Part shown: in pieces, positions 1 to 10,943 of the stretch
Position numbering within the stretch: the first letter of the stretch is position 1
How the letters are laid out: each line of letters begins with the position of its first letter
The notes under the pieces: generated by a model
Seen by the model: the letters and a program-made list of their open reading frames with translations, nothing else
Database searches by the model: none
Told to the model about the DNA's origin: nothing
Assembly: GCF_000499385.1 (NCBI RefSeq)
Contig: NW_013652396.1
Span: 1 to 45,000, forward strand
DNA from: Eimeria necatrix
Lineage: Eukaryota > Apicomplexa > Conoidasida > Eucoccidiorida > Eimeriidae
Direction: 5' to 3'
Length of the DNA: 45,000 nucleotides
Program-made: the position numbers and the translations under genes

Positions 1-485
1 ATCCGAATTGTCGTCGCTGCATCTGGTATTTTTCGTGTTTCAGGAAGTGCGTGTAGATGCCATGAATGACAGTTCGTCGCTCCACAAAGCGTCCCATTTT
101 GTGCGTAGCCGTTACCAGTGTGTTCTGTCCGCGTCGCTGGGCGCTTCTTCCGAATTGTCGTCGCTGCATCTGGTATTTTTCGTGTTTCAGGAAGTGCGTG
201 TAGATGCTATGGATGACAGTTCGCCGCTACAAAAAGCGTCCCAGTTTGTTCTGTACACGTCGCTGGGCGCTTTTTTCGAATGACCGTCGCTGCATCTGGT
301 ATTTTTCGTGTTTCAGGAAGTGCGTGTAGATGCTATGGATGACAGTTCGCCGTTCCACAAGGCGTCCCCTTTTGTGCGTAGCCGTTACCAGTGTGTTCTG
401 CCAGCGCTGCCGCTGGGCGTTTTTTTCGAATGGCCGTCGCTGCATCTGGTATTTTTCGTGTTTCAGGAAGTGCGTGTAGATGCCA
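1..485. repeat. Four-copy tandem repeat of about 126-150 bp
   Basis: Imperfect copies begin near 4, 151, 277 and 427, each opening with cgaa followed by a shared segment (gtcgctgcatctggtatttt). The spacings are 147, 126 and 150 bp, all multiples of three. The last copy breaks off near 485. The plus frame is open from 8 to 616 except for one TGA at 281-283. The minus strand is also open over long parts. I do not recognise the product in either direction. It may be a decayed coding repeat or a satellite that happens to stay open. Confidence 0.85.
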
Positions 486-2032
486 TTGGATCGGGAATGC
501 GTCTCCGGCTCCGTTTTGCGATACTTGCAACCCGGTTGTTCAGGGTGGATTTCACGCTGTTTTTGGAACAGTTCAGTGGCTTGGGTGTGTGGCAGTTTCG
601 TGGGTACCGGTTATGATGTGTTTTCGTTTCCCTTTGTTGTGTACGGGTCAACCGTCTGTTTCTCGTTTATTGGTTTCCAGGACGTGCGGGGTTAATCTGA
701 CCGGGGGCTGTTCGTTGTACCAGGGCAGCGTTTGGACATGCAGTCTTACCGCGGATCTGGAGGTTTTGGCTTAAACGCGGCTGGCTTCTTTTTTCCGCCA
801 GGAGGTGCGCGCTCTTTACTGCTGTGGGTGTGGGGTGTTTCTTTGTGGGTTTCAATGCGGCTAGCGTTTCTGGTGCACTTCTCCAGGGCACGGGGTTTTG
901 GGTGTCTGGCATTCTTGTGCTGGCTTCCGCTTGTGGGCAGAGCGTTTGTGACATGGGTGGGTGTTATTTACAACTATCCAGTAAGTGAGCGGATTTGGCT
1001 TTTGTCCCTGATGACTACATTGCCCACTTTCGCGACTTCGTTGTTTGCTGGGCGTGCTTGTGCCGCGAATTGCGCTTGGCCTTCCGCCTACGTTCTTTCG
1101 GACTGTTTTAACTCTTAATTTATTTTCTACTGCGGCAATCTAGGCATTAGCTGATCACCGTCTAGGTGCGGTTGATCGTTCGTAACGCAGTGTGGACTCT
1201 TGCTTCGAGGGATATGGTTTTAGTTAGTCAGACGTTTCGCTTAGCGTTTGTAGTCAAAGGCAGACTGGTGCAGTTTTGTAGGGGCGCAAGTAGGCAGTTT
1301 AGGTAGTGGCCTATAGGGCTGGGTTGTGCAGTTTTCTAGTGACGTGGATAGGTAGTTTAGGGTGTCGGCTGTTGGCCTTGCTGAGCAGTTTCGTAGGTGC
1401 TCGAGAGATTGCTAAGCGGCTGGGGGTCTGCTTGACGCTGGAAGGGTTCTCAGCCGCGCCGAATTTTTCGCCTGGCATCTGCTACTGGGCGCTTGTCTTG
1501 GCTCTGATACGGACAGCTACTTGCTGAGCTGGGCGTCATGGGTGCTGCAATTTTTCTGGCCATACTGCCCTGCTGCGGGTTGCCTGCTTCGTGCTGGCTT
1601 CAGATCTGGCCTGGGTGGCGAGGTGGAAGCACTACTGCAATACTGTTGGGGACTGATATGACCAGCACAGGGTAGACACTGTTGCCAGTTTGCACTACAC
1701 GCATCTGGGGGGAGCGACAGTAATAATGGACGAGCCTGATGTGCTGGAGGGGGAGGCGACGTTCTTACCGATTGAATGGCATCGGCGGCTGATGCCAACT
1801 AAAGCCACTGGCCGACGGCTTCTTCGCTTTGCTTGGTGCTGTTTTCCCTATCGAATCGGATGGACGGTCGCTTGCTTAGCCATTACGAGGGAATACGGGC
1901 TTGCGGCGGGGGACGCAAGGAGGCTGAAGGAAGGGTTTAGGGAAACCCGTGCTGGGGGAGGCTGCGTTCGGCTTTCTGTCCGTGGGTCTTCCTGTTGTTT
2001 GTTGCTCTAGACACAAAGCATGGAAGGCGTGA

Positions 2033-2073
2033 TCGTGACGATCCAGGGAGGCTCACGTACTAGATCGTCACGA
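2033..2073. other. 11-bp perfect inverted repeat (hairpin)
   Basis: tcgtgacgatc at 2033-2043 is the exact reverse complement of gatcgtcacga at 2063-2073, with a 19-nt loop. The left arm is itself partly palindromic. No T-run follows and no gene is adjacent, so a terminator role is not supported. Confidence 0.7.
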
Positions 2074-2099
2074 GGGAAGCATAACTACTACTTTCGACT

Positions 2100-2351
2100 T
2101 CCCGCTCATGGTTGACTGGTGGTAGAGAACGCATGTCTTGGGGCCTAGCACTCGACTACCGCGCCCCGTGTGTGTTGCTTCTCAGCAAAGCAACTAGTTT
2201 TGTGAATTTCACTATGCACATTGCGATATTTCCCGTTCATGGTTGACGCCTGGTGTTAGAGAACGCATGTCTTGGGGTCTAGCACTGGACCACCGCGCCC
2301 GTTCATGTTGCTTCTCAGCAAAGCAACTAGTCGTGTGAATATCACTATGCT
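2100..2351. repeat. Tandem duplication, unit about 131-134 bp
   Basis: Two copies, 2100-2218 and 2231-2351, share long blocks such as agagaacgcatgtcttgggg and cttctcagcaaagcaactag. The copies differ by a few substitutions and small indels. No coding frame is kept across both copies. Confidence 0.85.
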
Positions 2352-2724
2352 ACATTTATATTTTAGTTCAGTGCCGTCAGTGGCAGGTAACCGTGTACGC
2401 GGGCTTTTGTGTACTGCTGCTCGCATAGTCTTTTGGGGCCCACTTGGCTTGGCGCTCAGCCGGCGCGTGCGCGTGCATGCTGATGCTTATGTCGGCACGA
2501 AGGTATAAAATTTTCGCCAAACAAATTAAATCAGGGATTTGCATGTTACTGGAGGATAGTCGTGTGTTCAGTACTGGAGGGCTACTTATGAGGCAGCAGC
2601 AGCAGCAGCAGCAATAACGTGTGTTCCAGCAAGCTGACCAGGAAGAGGCGACTTCCGTAGTGGTGGTCGTACCACTGCAAGTTGAAGTAACTTTTGCATC
2701 TGTGCCACCAGCAGGAGTGTCAAC

Positions 2725-5700
2725 ATGTCTGACACCAACGAGGACGGCGCAACCAGCAGCGGAAGCCTCGGCTATCGGCGGCTGGGCCTTTCTGTCCTAC
2801 AGGCCTTTTGTGTAGGCCCAAACTCTCGTGAACGTGTCCTTTCTTTGTTGCAGCAGATTTCAGCAAGTGAACTGCTGCTGCAGACGGCAGCAGCGGCTGA
2901 TGCTATCTCTCTTCAGCAGCATGCTACCACAGAAGCAGAGCAGGAGGCAGCTGCTGCTGCTGCGAAGCGTGCAGCAGCAGAAGGAGACACAGATGCCCTA
3001 GCGGACCTGAATCTGCTCCTCACATTGTTGTTGAGCACCATCAAGAGGTGCTTTGATGTGGAAGAACTCAGGGACTCAATACTGGCCCAAACTGAGGTGC
3101 GCCTCTGACCGCGTTCCCGTTCTAATGAATCATGCCGCGCCTAAGGCGCCGTAACCGCCTCTGCTTATCAGTTTCCTGTTAATGTGATGGGCTTGCACGC
3201 GTTTCTGCGCTCCTGCCGCTGCAGATGAGGCCGTTGCTGACTGCGGCTGCTGCGAGTCCTTTGACAGCAATAAGAGAACTGCTGGCGCAGCAAGTACAGC
3301 AGATAGCCAAGAAGGGTGATTCAGGTAAGTCAGCAACAAGATACCAGTATTCTTAGTCCAGCGAGCACTAGCTGCGTCTCTTGGGCTCGCGCTGCGACTT
3401 CTGCTTCTGCGCTGGAGCTTGCCAGTGCCAATGCTGGTGTGTCTGCTGCCCCAGGTATACGGTATTTGTGGAATCTGGAGCTGAACAGGCAGCTCATTTC
3501 CCTCCTCGGAGATGCAGAGACATCAGTGGCCATGAGAGCAGAAACAGCACTGGCAGCAGTAAGTCAGACATAAGCGGCCACGAGATTAGGAACAGCAGTG
3601 GAAGCAGCAAGTCAGATGCCACTAGCCATGAGAACAGAAAGTTCCCACGTCACGATGTGCGGCTTTCTAGCCTCAAAAAATTGCCTGTTTCTTAAAACTA
3701 GATTTGCTTGTGTGCAGGTGTGCGCGGCAGATTCCGCTCCTCGTTATGTTTTTGAAGGCGCATTCTTCGGCGAGCTGCAGAGACTGGCGATGGAGTCATC
3801 TGATGTCTGTCACTTTCCAGGGTTTAAGCGTTCCTGGGTTTCTGCTTTAGATCGGTTATAAACACCGCAAGCGCACGGCAATTCACAGATTCTGAAGCAA
3901 CTGCTGCATCAGTGGAAGCTGCAGGAACTCTGCTCTTTTTTGTGCTTGGGGTGTCTTCGATTCTGAAACAACTGCGGCATCAGTGGAAGCTGCAGGATCT
4001 GTGCTTTTCTTTGTGCTTGGGGTGTCTTCACAGACTATTTCTTTCAGGGTTTTAAGCCCGCTGATTCACGGCTCAGTGCAGCACGAGTCGTTTTTTTCCG
4101 CCCTTCTTGCTGCTTCTCCCCAAATGCTGTCGCGGCTCCAGCAGCTGGTTGAAAACAACAAGGACCCGCTGTTGCAGGCAAATGCAAGCGACTTGCTATC
4201 TGCGGTCAGATAACAGTGCTGTGGGAGCTGCCAGTGCTGCCCTGCTCTTTTTGTTTCGGCGGCAGTTTTCCCTCTTTTTATGGCTGCATAAACAGCGTTA
4301 GATGCAAGGTAGTGGCAGGTCCAGCGTGTACCTGCTGCTGTGTATGGGTGCTACTGTTCCAGCTAGTAAGCGTCTCCTGGGGAGCGGACTACGCCGTTAG
4401 GAATGAATATCCCGAGCGAATTGCGAGGTATTTTTGGTGATGCTTCTGTTGTTGCTGCTACTGCTGTGAGGGGTTTGCCACTGCCACTGTTGCTGCAGCG
4501 GTTGCTGCACTTGCTACGCTTGCAGTGGTGGGCTCTTTGTCACTGCTGAGTTGCTCAGGCTCATTGCCACAGAGGAGGACGTGTTAAACAGTCAGACACT
4601 GCTAAGACTGCTCTGCCGCATGGCCGTCGAGGTTTGCTGCTATTGCTTTTACTTCAGCTACACCGGCTTGTGTTGTTTCGCGTTACGTCGGCCTGCTGCA
4701 GTGGCTGCGCTTGCTCAATTCCTTGGTTGTAGTATATGGCTTTGGTTTGCTGTGTGTTTTATTTGGTGTGTGTCTTTGTACAGCGGCCTTCTGAGTGCAC
4801 TAGGATACTCAACGCGGAGGGAGGAGTGCTGAAAAATGCTATTGAGGTTCGTTTTTCTCAGCCTCTGGTTATTACTAGGCGTGCTATTGTTGCTGTTACT
4901 GCTACTGCCTATTACTTGGCGTGCTACTGTTGCCGTGACTGGTACCGGCTGTTGCTCTCCAGGCTGTTACTGCTACTGGCTATTACTAGGCGTGCTATTG
5001 TTGCTGTGACTGGTACCGGCTGCTGCTCTCTAGGCTTCTTGCTGTTGCTGCTCGTGGCTGTAAGTGCTACTGGCTGTTGCTCTCTAGGCTTCTTGCTGTT
5101 GCTGCTCCTGGCTGTTTGCTTTGCAGACCTGTCTCACGTCGTCTTCCAAACGTCACAAGGTCGGCGACACAGATGTATCTGTAGACGGGAGCAGACTATC
5201 CGTCATCTGCCTGGTATTCCTGCTAAGCTTCTGGAGGTCTTCAGGTTTTTGTGGCCGGCTGTGTTGCTGCTTCTGCCGCTGCAGGAAGAAGGAATTGTGT
5301 GTTGGAGTATTCTTTTCTCCAAACCAGAGTGCTCGGCAACGGTGCTAGAGCAGCTACCGTCATCTGCAGACCTGGCAAGTAGTGAAGCTATGTTTTTAGG
5401 TGTTCCTGCAGCTTGCTTGAGCAGGCGTAGTGCAGCATAATGAGCAGCCGTAGCCTCGGGTTGCTGGTGCCTCTCAGGTGGCGGAGGCCGTGATGGATGT
5501 GGAAGATGTGTCTGTGGCTGCACTCCGCGCGTGGTCATGCGTGCTGCAAGATGTGTAGGTTTCTTCGTCTGCTGCTGCTGCCCATACTGCTGTTGTCCTT
5601 GCTATTGCTGCCCTGCTGGGGTTCTTCTGGGTTGAGTTGCCGTTTGGTGTCATGCTGATGCTGCGCGGCGCTGCAGCAAGGACCCTGCAGTGCTGCCTCA

Positions 5701-6756
5701 GCAACTGAAACGGACAGTAGATTCCAACCTAGCATCCAAGGCAAGTGCCACAGCTGCTGCTGGAACTGCTAGTCACCCGCTGGTTGCTGTTTTGGTTGTG
5801 CTGGTCTCTGCTGCCGTTCGGGGCACTTGCTGCCCGCTTTGGCTGCGTTTGCATGCAGTTGCTGGATTGTGTTCTTCAGCGTCCTTTTCCTGAGGCTCGC
5901 CAGCAATGTTACGAATTGCTTAAGGGTAAGTTCAGCTTCTGTTGCTGTCGAAACAGCAGCCGGCGCCCTCAGCGGCAGAAACGCAGACACTACTGCTGGC
6001 TGCTACTCCCAATGCTTGTGTGCTGCTGCCGCTTACGCTGTTCTCTTCTGGTCTCTTTCGCAACTAATGCAAAGTTTTTGCAAGTCTTTTGCAGTATGTG
6101 CAGTGTGCGTCGTCTGTGTATCAGCTCTGACGGTTGATGCTGAGCCCATGCAGATGCTCTTTGCATCAGAGGGTTTCAGGCAGCTGATGGTGGACCCCTC
6201 TAGCGACACCCAGTATGAAGGTACGTTTTTAATTTGTGAACTAGATTTACGCAGTGGTGTGCAGAGGTGTAAACGTCTATGAACCTAATATGCATGCGCT
6301 ATTGCAGACTAGATTCGGCATCTGTATGTGGTCGCAGTGCGTCTGGCCAAGCATGCCTTCGCCTCCGCAGCGTGTGCAGCACAACGCGACTGGCTGCGCA
6401 ATGCATTGGACCCTTCCTTTTGCGAGGCTTTCTTTAAATACGCAGAGGGAGGCCCCTGGACAGCTTCTGCGGGTAGGATAACATGCCGTCTCTGTCACCC
6501 TGGCACTGGTGAACACGCCCAAATTCATCAATTGGTCCAGAATGGAGCATGCGGCGTGCGAATTCTTTTTGTGCTTGCGCGTGCGTTTCTTCAGCTGCTC
6601 GTTCGCTTGCCACTGCCACGTAGCAACGGCAAGCAAGTCTTTGCCCCCCTTGACTCGAAAAGGCGGATTACAGACACAGGAGTTTGCATAACAGGAATCA
6701 GAGTTGTCATTTATCTCAGCTGCGGCGCGGCAGCGGCTCGGCGGACAGTCTGCTAA
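2725..6756 (+). CDS. PSMD5: HEAT-repeat protein, PSMD5/S5b-like proteasome assembly chaperone (15 exons inferred)
   Basis: Inferred exons: 2725-3096, 3225-3324, 3455-3558, 3718-3804, 4034-4204, 4363-4427, 4526-4631, 4784-4846, 5127-5213, 5285-5374, 5478-5552, 5681-5740, 5859-5925, 6104-6220 and 6338 to the stop. Every junction is phase-consistent. The helical HEAT-like product follows the order of human PSMD5: the counterpart of its central repeat region (GDAETSVAMRAETALAA), then RPSECTRILNAEGG, then the landmark LQRPFPEARQQCYELLK, matching the human QPFPE segment, then a C-terminal block around FFKYAEGGPW. PSMD5 (S5b) binds ATPases of the 19S base during assembly and acts in the cytosol or nucleus. 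The alanine-rich insert near residues 60-85 is a coccidian-type addition. Introns 10 (5375-5477) and 12 (5741-5858) use GC donors. The end is uncertain: read-through gives a stop at 6754-6756 (660 aa). A splice 6472 to 6595 gives a stop at 6621-6623 (575 aa), closer to the family's roughly 500 aa. The homology rests on my recollection of the human protein. Confidence 0.65.
3520..3646 (+). repeat. 48-bp repeat spanning an exon end and its splice donor
   Basis: Unit 1 (3520-3567) covers the end of PSMD5-like exon 3 and its donor. Unit 2 (3568-3615) is about 81% identical, and unit 3 (from 3616) is a partial copy. In unit 2 the donor GTAAGT has become GCAAGT. Confidence 0.85.
3888..4029 (+). repeat. 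71-bp tandem duplication next to a splice acceptor
   Basis: Two adjacent 71-bp copies, 3888-3958 and 3959-4029, both begin gattctgaa and end gtgtcttc. They differ at only a few positions. The second copy runs directly into the acceptor of PSMD5-like exon 5 (exon starts at 4034). Confidence 0.9.
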
Positions 6757-7830
6757 AGAGCCTTCCCCGATGCGGCCTGTGCCAGTCTTCGTTTGAGGAG
6801 CTGACAAAATCCCGATCACAGAAGGTGCCTTAGCAGGCAATCTGCCGAGCGGCAGTCAAGACAAATGGCACCTCTGTTTCAAGCTTTCGTTTAAATATTT
6901 TTAAATCCTTAGTGGAACGTTCTTGGCTTCGGCCAATACCCGTCGCCGTGCTTCGGCCAATATCCGTCGCCGTGCTTGCATGCGGGTTCTCTGGCTGCTG
7001 CTTTTTCCCGACGCCCTTCGTAAATTAGGCAGTTGGTTGTGTGCTAAGCCGCTGAATTTTAGTGTGGGGTGAGCGAACGCTCTACTGACGGTGGAGTCCT
7101 CTCTGTTGTCACTACTGTATTTCTCCACCTCTGTGAGGTCGAGCGACTTCGGAACGTGCCAACGTTAAGAGAAACACTTGATTATGACTGCATAAGTACG
7201 GGAAACGTCCGTATGCTTTTGCTTGTGAGGCTCGACTTTCGCGCGAGAAAGTCCAGGCTTACGTGCCCATCCGCCTCAGCTGCCGCCGCCGTGCTTCAGC
7301 TGTTGACAACGCTCTATTTCATGAGGGTTTTCGCTCATCATTTAGTCGAGCCTTCCAGCCCTATTTGAAAACATAGGGGATATTTACTTATATAGTGAAG
7401 AAACGGGGAGCTGCATGCTGCCTCCACAGGAGGCCTAGTGTCCGCTGTGCTCGTTCCACACACGACCACCCTTTACTTAGATCTAGGCGGTCATGCACAC
7501 TTCCTCTCTCTGTGAACTTATCCCTTCTACCCCTTGTTATTTTTTTGAGTTGCTGCTTCAAACGCAGTCAGCGGTACTTCGTGTAACTCTGTAGGGGCTT
7601 CTTGTGCGCAAGCCGATGGTTCTTGTGGCCTCACCGTGCTACTGAAGCTGATGTTCCTTTCTTCTCCTATTTCTTGTAAATTTTAACCTGCCCAGTGTAA
7701 AGTACGGCCACAGAGAAGGGGGTTGACCAGCGAGTTGTGCTTGCGACGCTGCAGGTGCAGCAGCAGCTGCGTAGTACGCAGCCGCAGCAGCAGCAGCAGT
7801 GCGTGGAGCAGCATTACTACGCTGAGTACG
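6757..7830. other. Intergenic region
   Basis: No gene is supported. A direct 24-bp duplication (cttcggccaata... at 6927 and 6951) is present. The open frame 7069-7368 has no recognisable similarity or splice partner. The region 7380-7830 is more pyrimidine-rich and probably holds the promoter and 5' UTR of the next gene. A frame open from 7723 is an upstream extension of that gene's first exon. Confidence 0.55.
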
Positions 7831-8283
7831 ATGGGGGAGTCAGATGAGCCCCAGTACTACTATGATTCCGTAGCCCAGCAGTGGTGGGTCTATAACACGG
7901 CACTTGGCCAATGGGAGCTGTGCCCTGAGAGTGAACAGACAGATGTAGCCGCAGCCGAGCCCGCGGCTGAGCAGGAGCAGCCACCGCAAGACCAGCAGCA
8001 GCATGAGCAATACCAGCGAGATGCTGACAGCAGAGCTGTTGCAGCAGCAGCTGTTGCTGGCAGCGCAGACGGTGATGCCTCTCCGGTCAAGAGAGCACCA
8101 GAAGAAGCAGCAGACGCAGCAGCAGCAGAATCATGTCAGCAGCCTCTGAGTTCCGACTCTTCAGATTTGGCTGTCTCATCATCCCCAGGAGCAGGCGCAG
8201 CGCGAGCAGCTGCAGCTTCGCCCGCAGAACCCTCTAAGCCGCGCCGTCGTGGAGTGAGTGTGGTGGCGTTCAAGAGCTCGGAC

Positions 8284-8317
<34 letters not shown>

Positions 8318-8723
8318 CCGCGTCTGGAGTGTCTCGCCAAGCTTCCGGCGCAGAGTCTGAAGGAGGCGTGGACGAAATAGGCAACGCCTTGGACCGCCTA
8401 ATGACCACCAACTTCTCTCGGGGGCTCACCCGCAACTGGGGCTCGGGCTCAGACTCCGGTTCCTTTCCCTGGGCAGCGCGGGGGGCTGCAGCAGGAGGCA
8501 GCAGCGGCAGAGGCAGCGCAGCAGACTCCGTCAGCGAAAGCAGCCAAGACACTGACAGCCCCAGAGAGCCCACCCCAGAGCCCATTGTCCGAAGGGTCAC
8601 CCGCCGAATGACCTTCAAAGATATGGGCGGCCTCGCCGGCTGCCTCCAGAAAGCAGTGCAGCTGCGCCAGGAGCTCATAGACACAGAGAAAGGCAAGCAG
8701 CCTCTGCTGAAGCATGTACACAG

Positions 8724-8758
<35 letters not shown>

Positions 8759-9706
8759 ACACAGGCTGCTGCTGCTGCTGCTGCTGCTGTCTTTACAATC
8801 GCCGCGCTTCCCCGCCGTAATATTATTCGCTAGCCCCTGCAAAGCCTGCATAGGCCGTTTGTGATGCTGCGGCCGCTTTTGTTGCTTCGTGGCGCTGAGC
8901 GGTTCTTGTTTGCTTCTGCTGCTGCTGCTTCACCGTGATGCTCTTTGTTACTGGAGCTGTGGTTGCTTCACGCTGCTGCTTCTTTGCTCCGGCTGGTGCT
9001 GCTGCTGCTTAGGGGGGCATGTGCCTGGTGCAGAAGACTCGGAAACAAAAGAAGAGGCTTGGAAGATCCGGGCCAGAACGGCAGCACAGACGGCAGGAAC
9101 AGCGGCACGGGAGAAGGCAAGGAGTTTGTGGAAAGCTGCTGCTAAAGAACTAGCAGCTAGCCACCAGCAGCAGCAAAGGACACCTCACGCAGGCGCACAA
9201 AGATTCGCAGATATCGTGACCCTTGTTGCAGCTGCGAGGGCCAAAGGTCAGCACGAATTGCTGCCTGCTGCTGGAGTTGCTGCTGTTGCTGCTCTGCTGC
9301 ACTGCGCGTTGCTGCTGGTACACTTGTGCTGCATTTGGTCTTCGTTATTTTCTGCTTGGCAGATCGTGGTCTCGAGAAACGTGGCATCCTCCGGTCCTCA
9401 GCTGAGGCAGATGCAGCAGCAGTTGCAGCAGCAGGAGCAGGAGCTCTTCACTTATCTCCCATGGGTGCTGCTTGGGACAGGAGGAAAACTGCAGACTTAA
9501 CAGGGCGAATCAGATTTGCTGATGTCACTCTCACTGACCCCACCAATCAACACCAGGTCTCGGGCCTTCTGGGGGCTTCTGGGAGGAGAAACACAGTGGC
9601 AGTTCCTGCTGCTGCTGCTGCTGATCGTGCTGCTGCGGCGGTTGCAGAAGATCTAGCTACTGCAGCACAGCCACAAACACCAATCTTACAGGAAAATTCA
9701 GGATAG
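7831..9706 (+). CDS. Unknown protein with N-terminal aromatic (OCRE-like) motif, three exons
   Basis: Inferred exons are 7831-8692, 9034-9246 and 9363-9706, giving about 472 aa. The start ATG at 7831 was chosen because conserved-looking sequence begins there; the frame is open from 7723. Residues about 8-31 carry a tyrosine/tryptophan-rich pattern (QYYYDSVAQQWWVYNTALGQ) that recalls OCRE or WW-type short aromatic repeats of RNA-processing proteins. This is a resemblance only. A long Ala/Ser/Glu-rich disordered region follows, including poly-Ser at 8282-8315, then a basic conserved-looking patch (VRRVTRRMTFKDMGG). Exon 2 encodes an alanine-rich helix with regular Lys/Arg. Exon 1 must leave through a GC donor (GCAAGC at 8693) for the frames to meet, because the nearby GT choice leads to stops. 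The intron is largely (CTG)n. An alternative acceptor at 9013 also keeps frame. The C-terminus after residue 420 is uncertain. Confidence 0.55.
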
Positions 9707-10943
9707 CAGCGACAGGCAGAAAGCTGAAAAGAAAGATTGGAGATGAAGTTGGCGGCAGAACAGGTAGACTGCCACTTCATGTAGGCAGTGAAAGAAATGG
9801 AAGTTACGTAGCTAGCCAGCTGACTGTCTCGTGTCTTTAGCGAAGGAGCCCACTGCTAGCTGGCTAGCTTGCGGCATCGACGGAGACTCATTTGCTCCTC
9901 AGGCCGTTTCTGCAGCACTAGCAACTGCTGCGCTTCGGTTTGTCTCATTTAGAACACGCAGCGTTTAGTCCCGCCTTGAAGGGTGCTGCCGCAGCAGCAG
10001 CAGTAGCAGCTGCTGAATTCACTGTTGCTGCTGTAGTTGCTCGTAATTCGGTGTTTCGTTTGCCGTTTTGGTTGCCTTTACGTTCAAAAGAGTTCCAAGA
10101 CGCACGGCAGCTGCTTCTGCTGCTGCGCATATTTTGGCTTTGTGTTGACCGGTGTTTCAGATGTAAGGGCTGTCCTAGCTAGCTGGTGCGGCAATGCACT
10201 GCAGTTGCGAGTTATGAAGCAGTCAGGCAGAACACAATAGCTGAGTAGTGAGCAGTGTGGCTAGCAGCATCAGACCGTCTGGCCAGAAAGCTGCTGTGTC
10301 CACCCGCTTTCAGACCGCACTGGCGAAGCTGGTGTAGAAGCAGGTTGGAGCTAAAAGCTAATGAGCAGTTCTGCATCTGCTGCTTCCCCTGTTGCTTTGT
10401 GTGTGTGTTATCTACGGAAAGCGAAGTACCCTACAGCAAGTGTAGCAGGCGGTGGGGTGCTCTGGTTGGCCATCAACTTCTGCCTAGGGATCTTCCCCAC
10501 ACTTGACTGGGCGGGACGCAAGCACACATGCACCGAAACCTAAGCAGCACATATCATGCATATATTTATTTACACCATGAGCGCCTTTGTAAACATAGAT
10601 ATTGATACACCCATGATCAAGTCAGCTTGTAACCTGGTGTAGGAGTGCGTATGCGAGTTTGCCGAGGTTTGCTCGGAACACACCCTTGCTATTCCCGGTC
10701 TTAGCCTTTCCTACTGCAGTTTGCGTCTAAAACACAAGTAGAGAGGAAGGCAGCAATATATCACCTTGGAAGGACGCATTTGCGGCGTTTGCATGCAGCC
10801 AGCGGCAGCCGCAGCGGCTGCAGCGGCTGCTGCTGCGGCTGGTTTTCTTAGCAGTTTCGTGACTGCTTGTTACAGTTCAATTTTGTAGGGGGAGAGGAGA
10901 TACTTAGAAAGTGAAGCCTTGCTGATTTCAGAGCATAGAGAGA
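9707..10943. other. Intergenic region upstream of the MPP alpha gene
   Basis: No gene is supported; the open frames are short and low-complexity. It holds a small GCTAGC-type cluster at 9809-9870 and degenerate GCT/CAG sequence at 9980-10040. A GC-rich hairpin lies at 10799-10842, about 100 nt before the next start codon. The promoter and 5' UTR of MPP alpha must lie in the last few hundred bases. Confidence 0.6.
10799..10842. other. GC-rich 44-nt near-palindrome before the MPP alpha start
   Basis: The two 22-nt halves are reverse complementary at 19 of 22 positions, with mismatches at half-positions 6, 12 and 18. It lies about 102 nt upstream of the start codon at 10944. It is built from CAG/CGG-like triplets, so it may simply be a degenerate triplet tract. 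Confidence 0.7.

Larger units (their letters stand above)
486..2724. other. Intergenic or unassigned DNA, no supported gene
   Basis: The stretch is rich in G and T on the plus strand and holds only short unrelated open frames (the longest about 128 codons, 732-1118), with no recognisable domain and no consistent splice structure. It contains a telomere-like element near 1934-1946, an 11-bp hairpin, a 131-134 bp tandem duplication and a short (CAG)n tract at 2594-2614 just upstream of the first gene. The 5' end of the next gene could begin here, but I cannot show it. Confidence 0.6.

Noticed and set aside
2033..2073. Rho-independent terminator
   Set aside because: The hairpin lacks a T-run and the host is a eukaryote.
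6308..6337. Apparent frameshift before the last PSMD5-like exon
   Set aside because: Using the acceptor at 6307 gives an immediate stop, but an acceptor at 6337 restores phase and homology, so no frameshift is needed.
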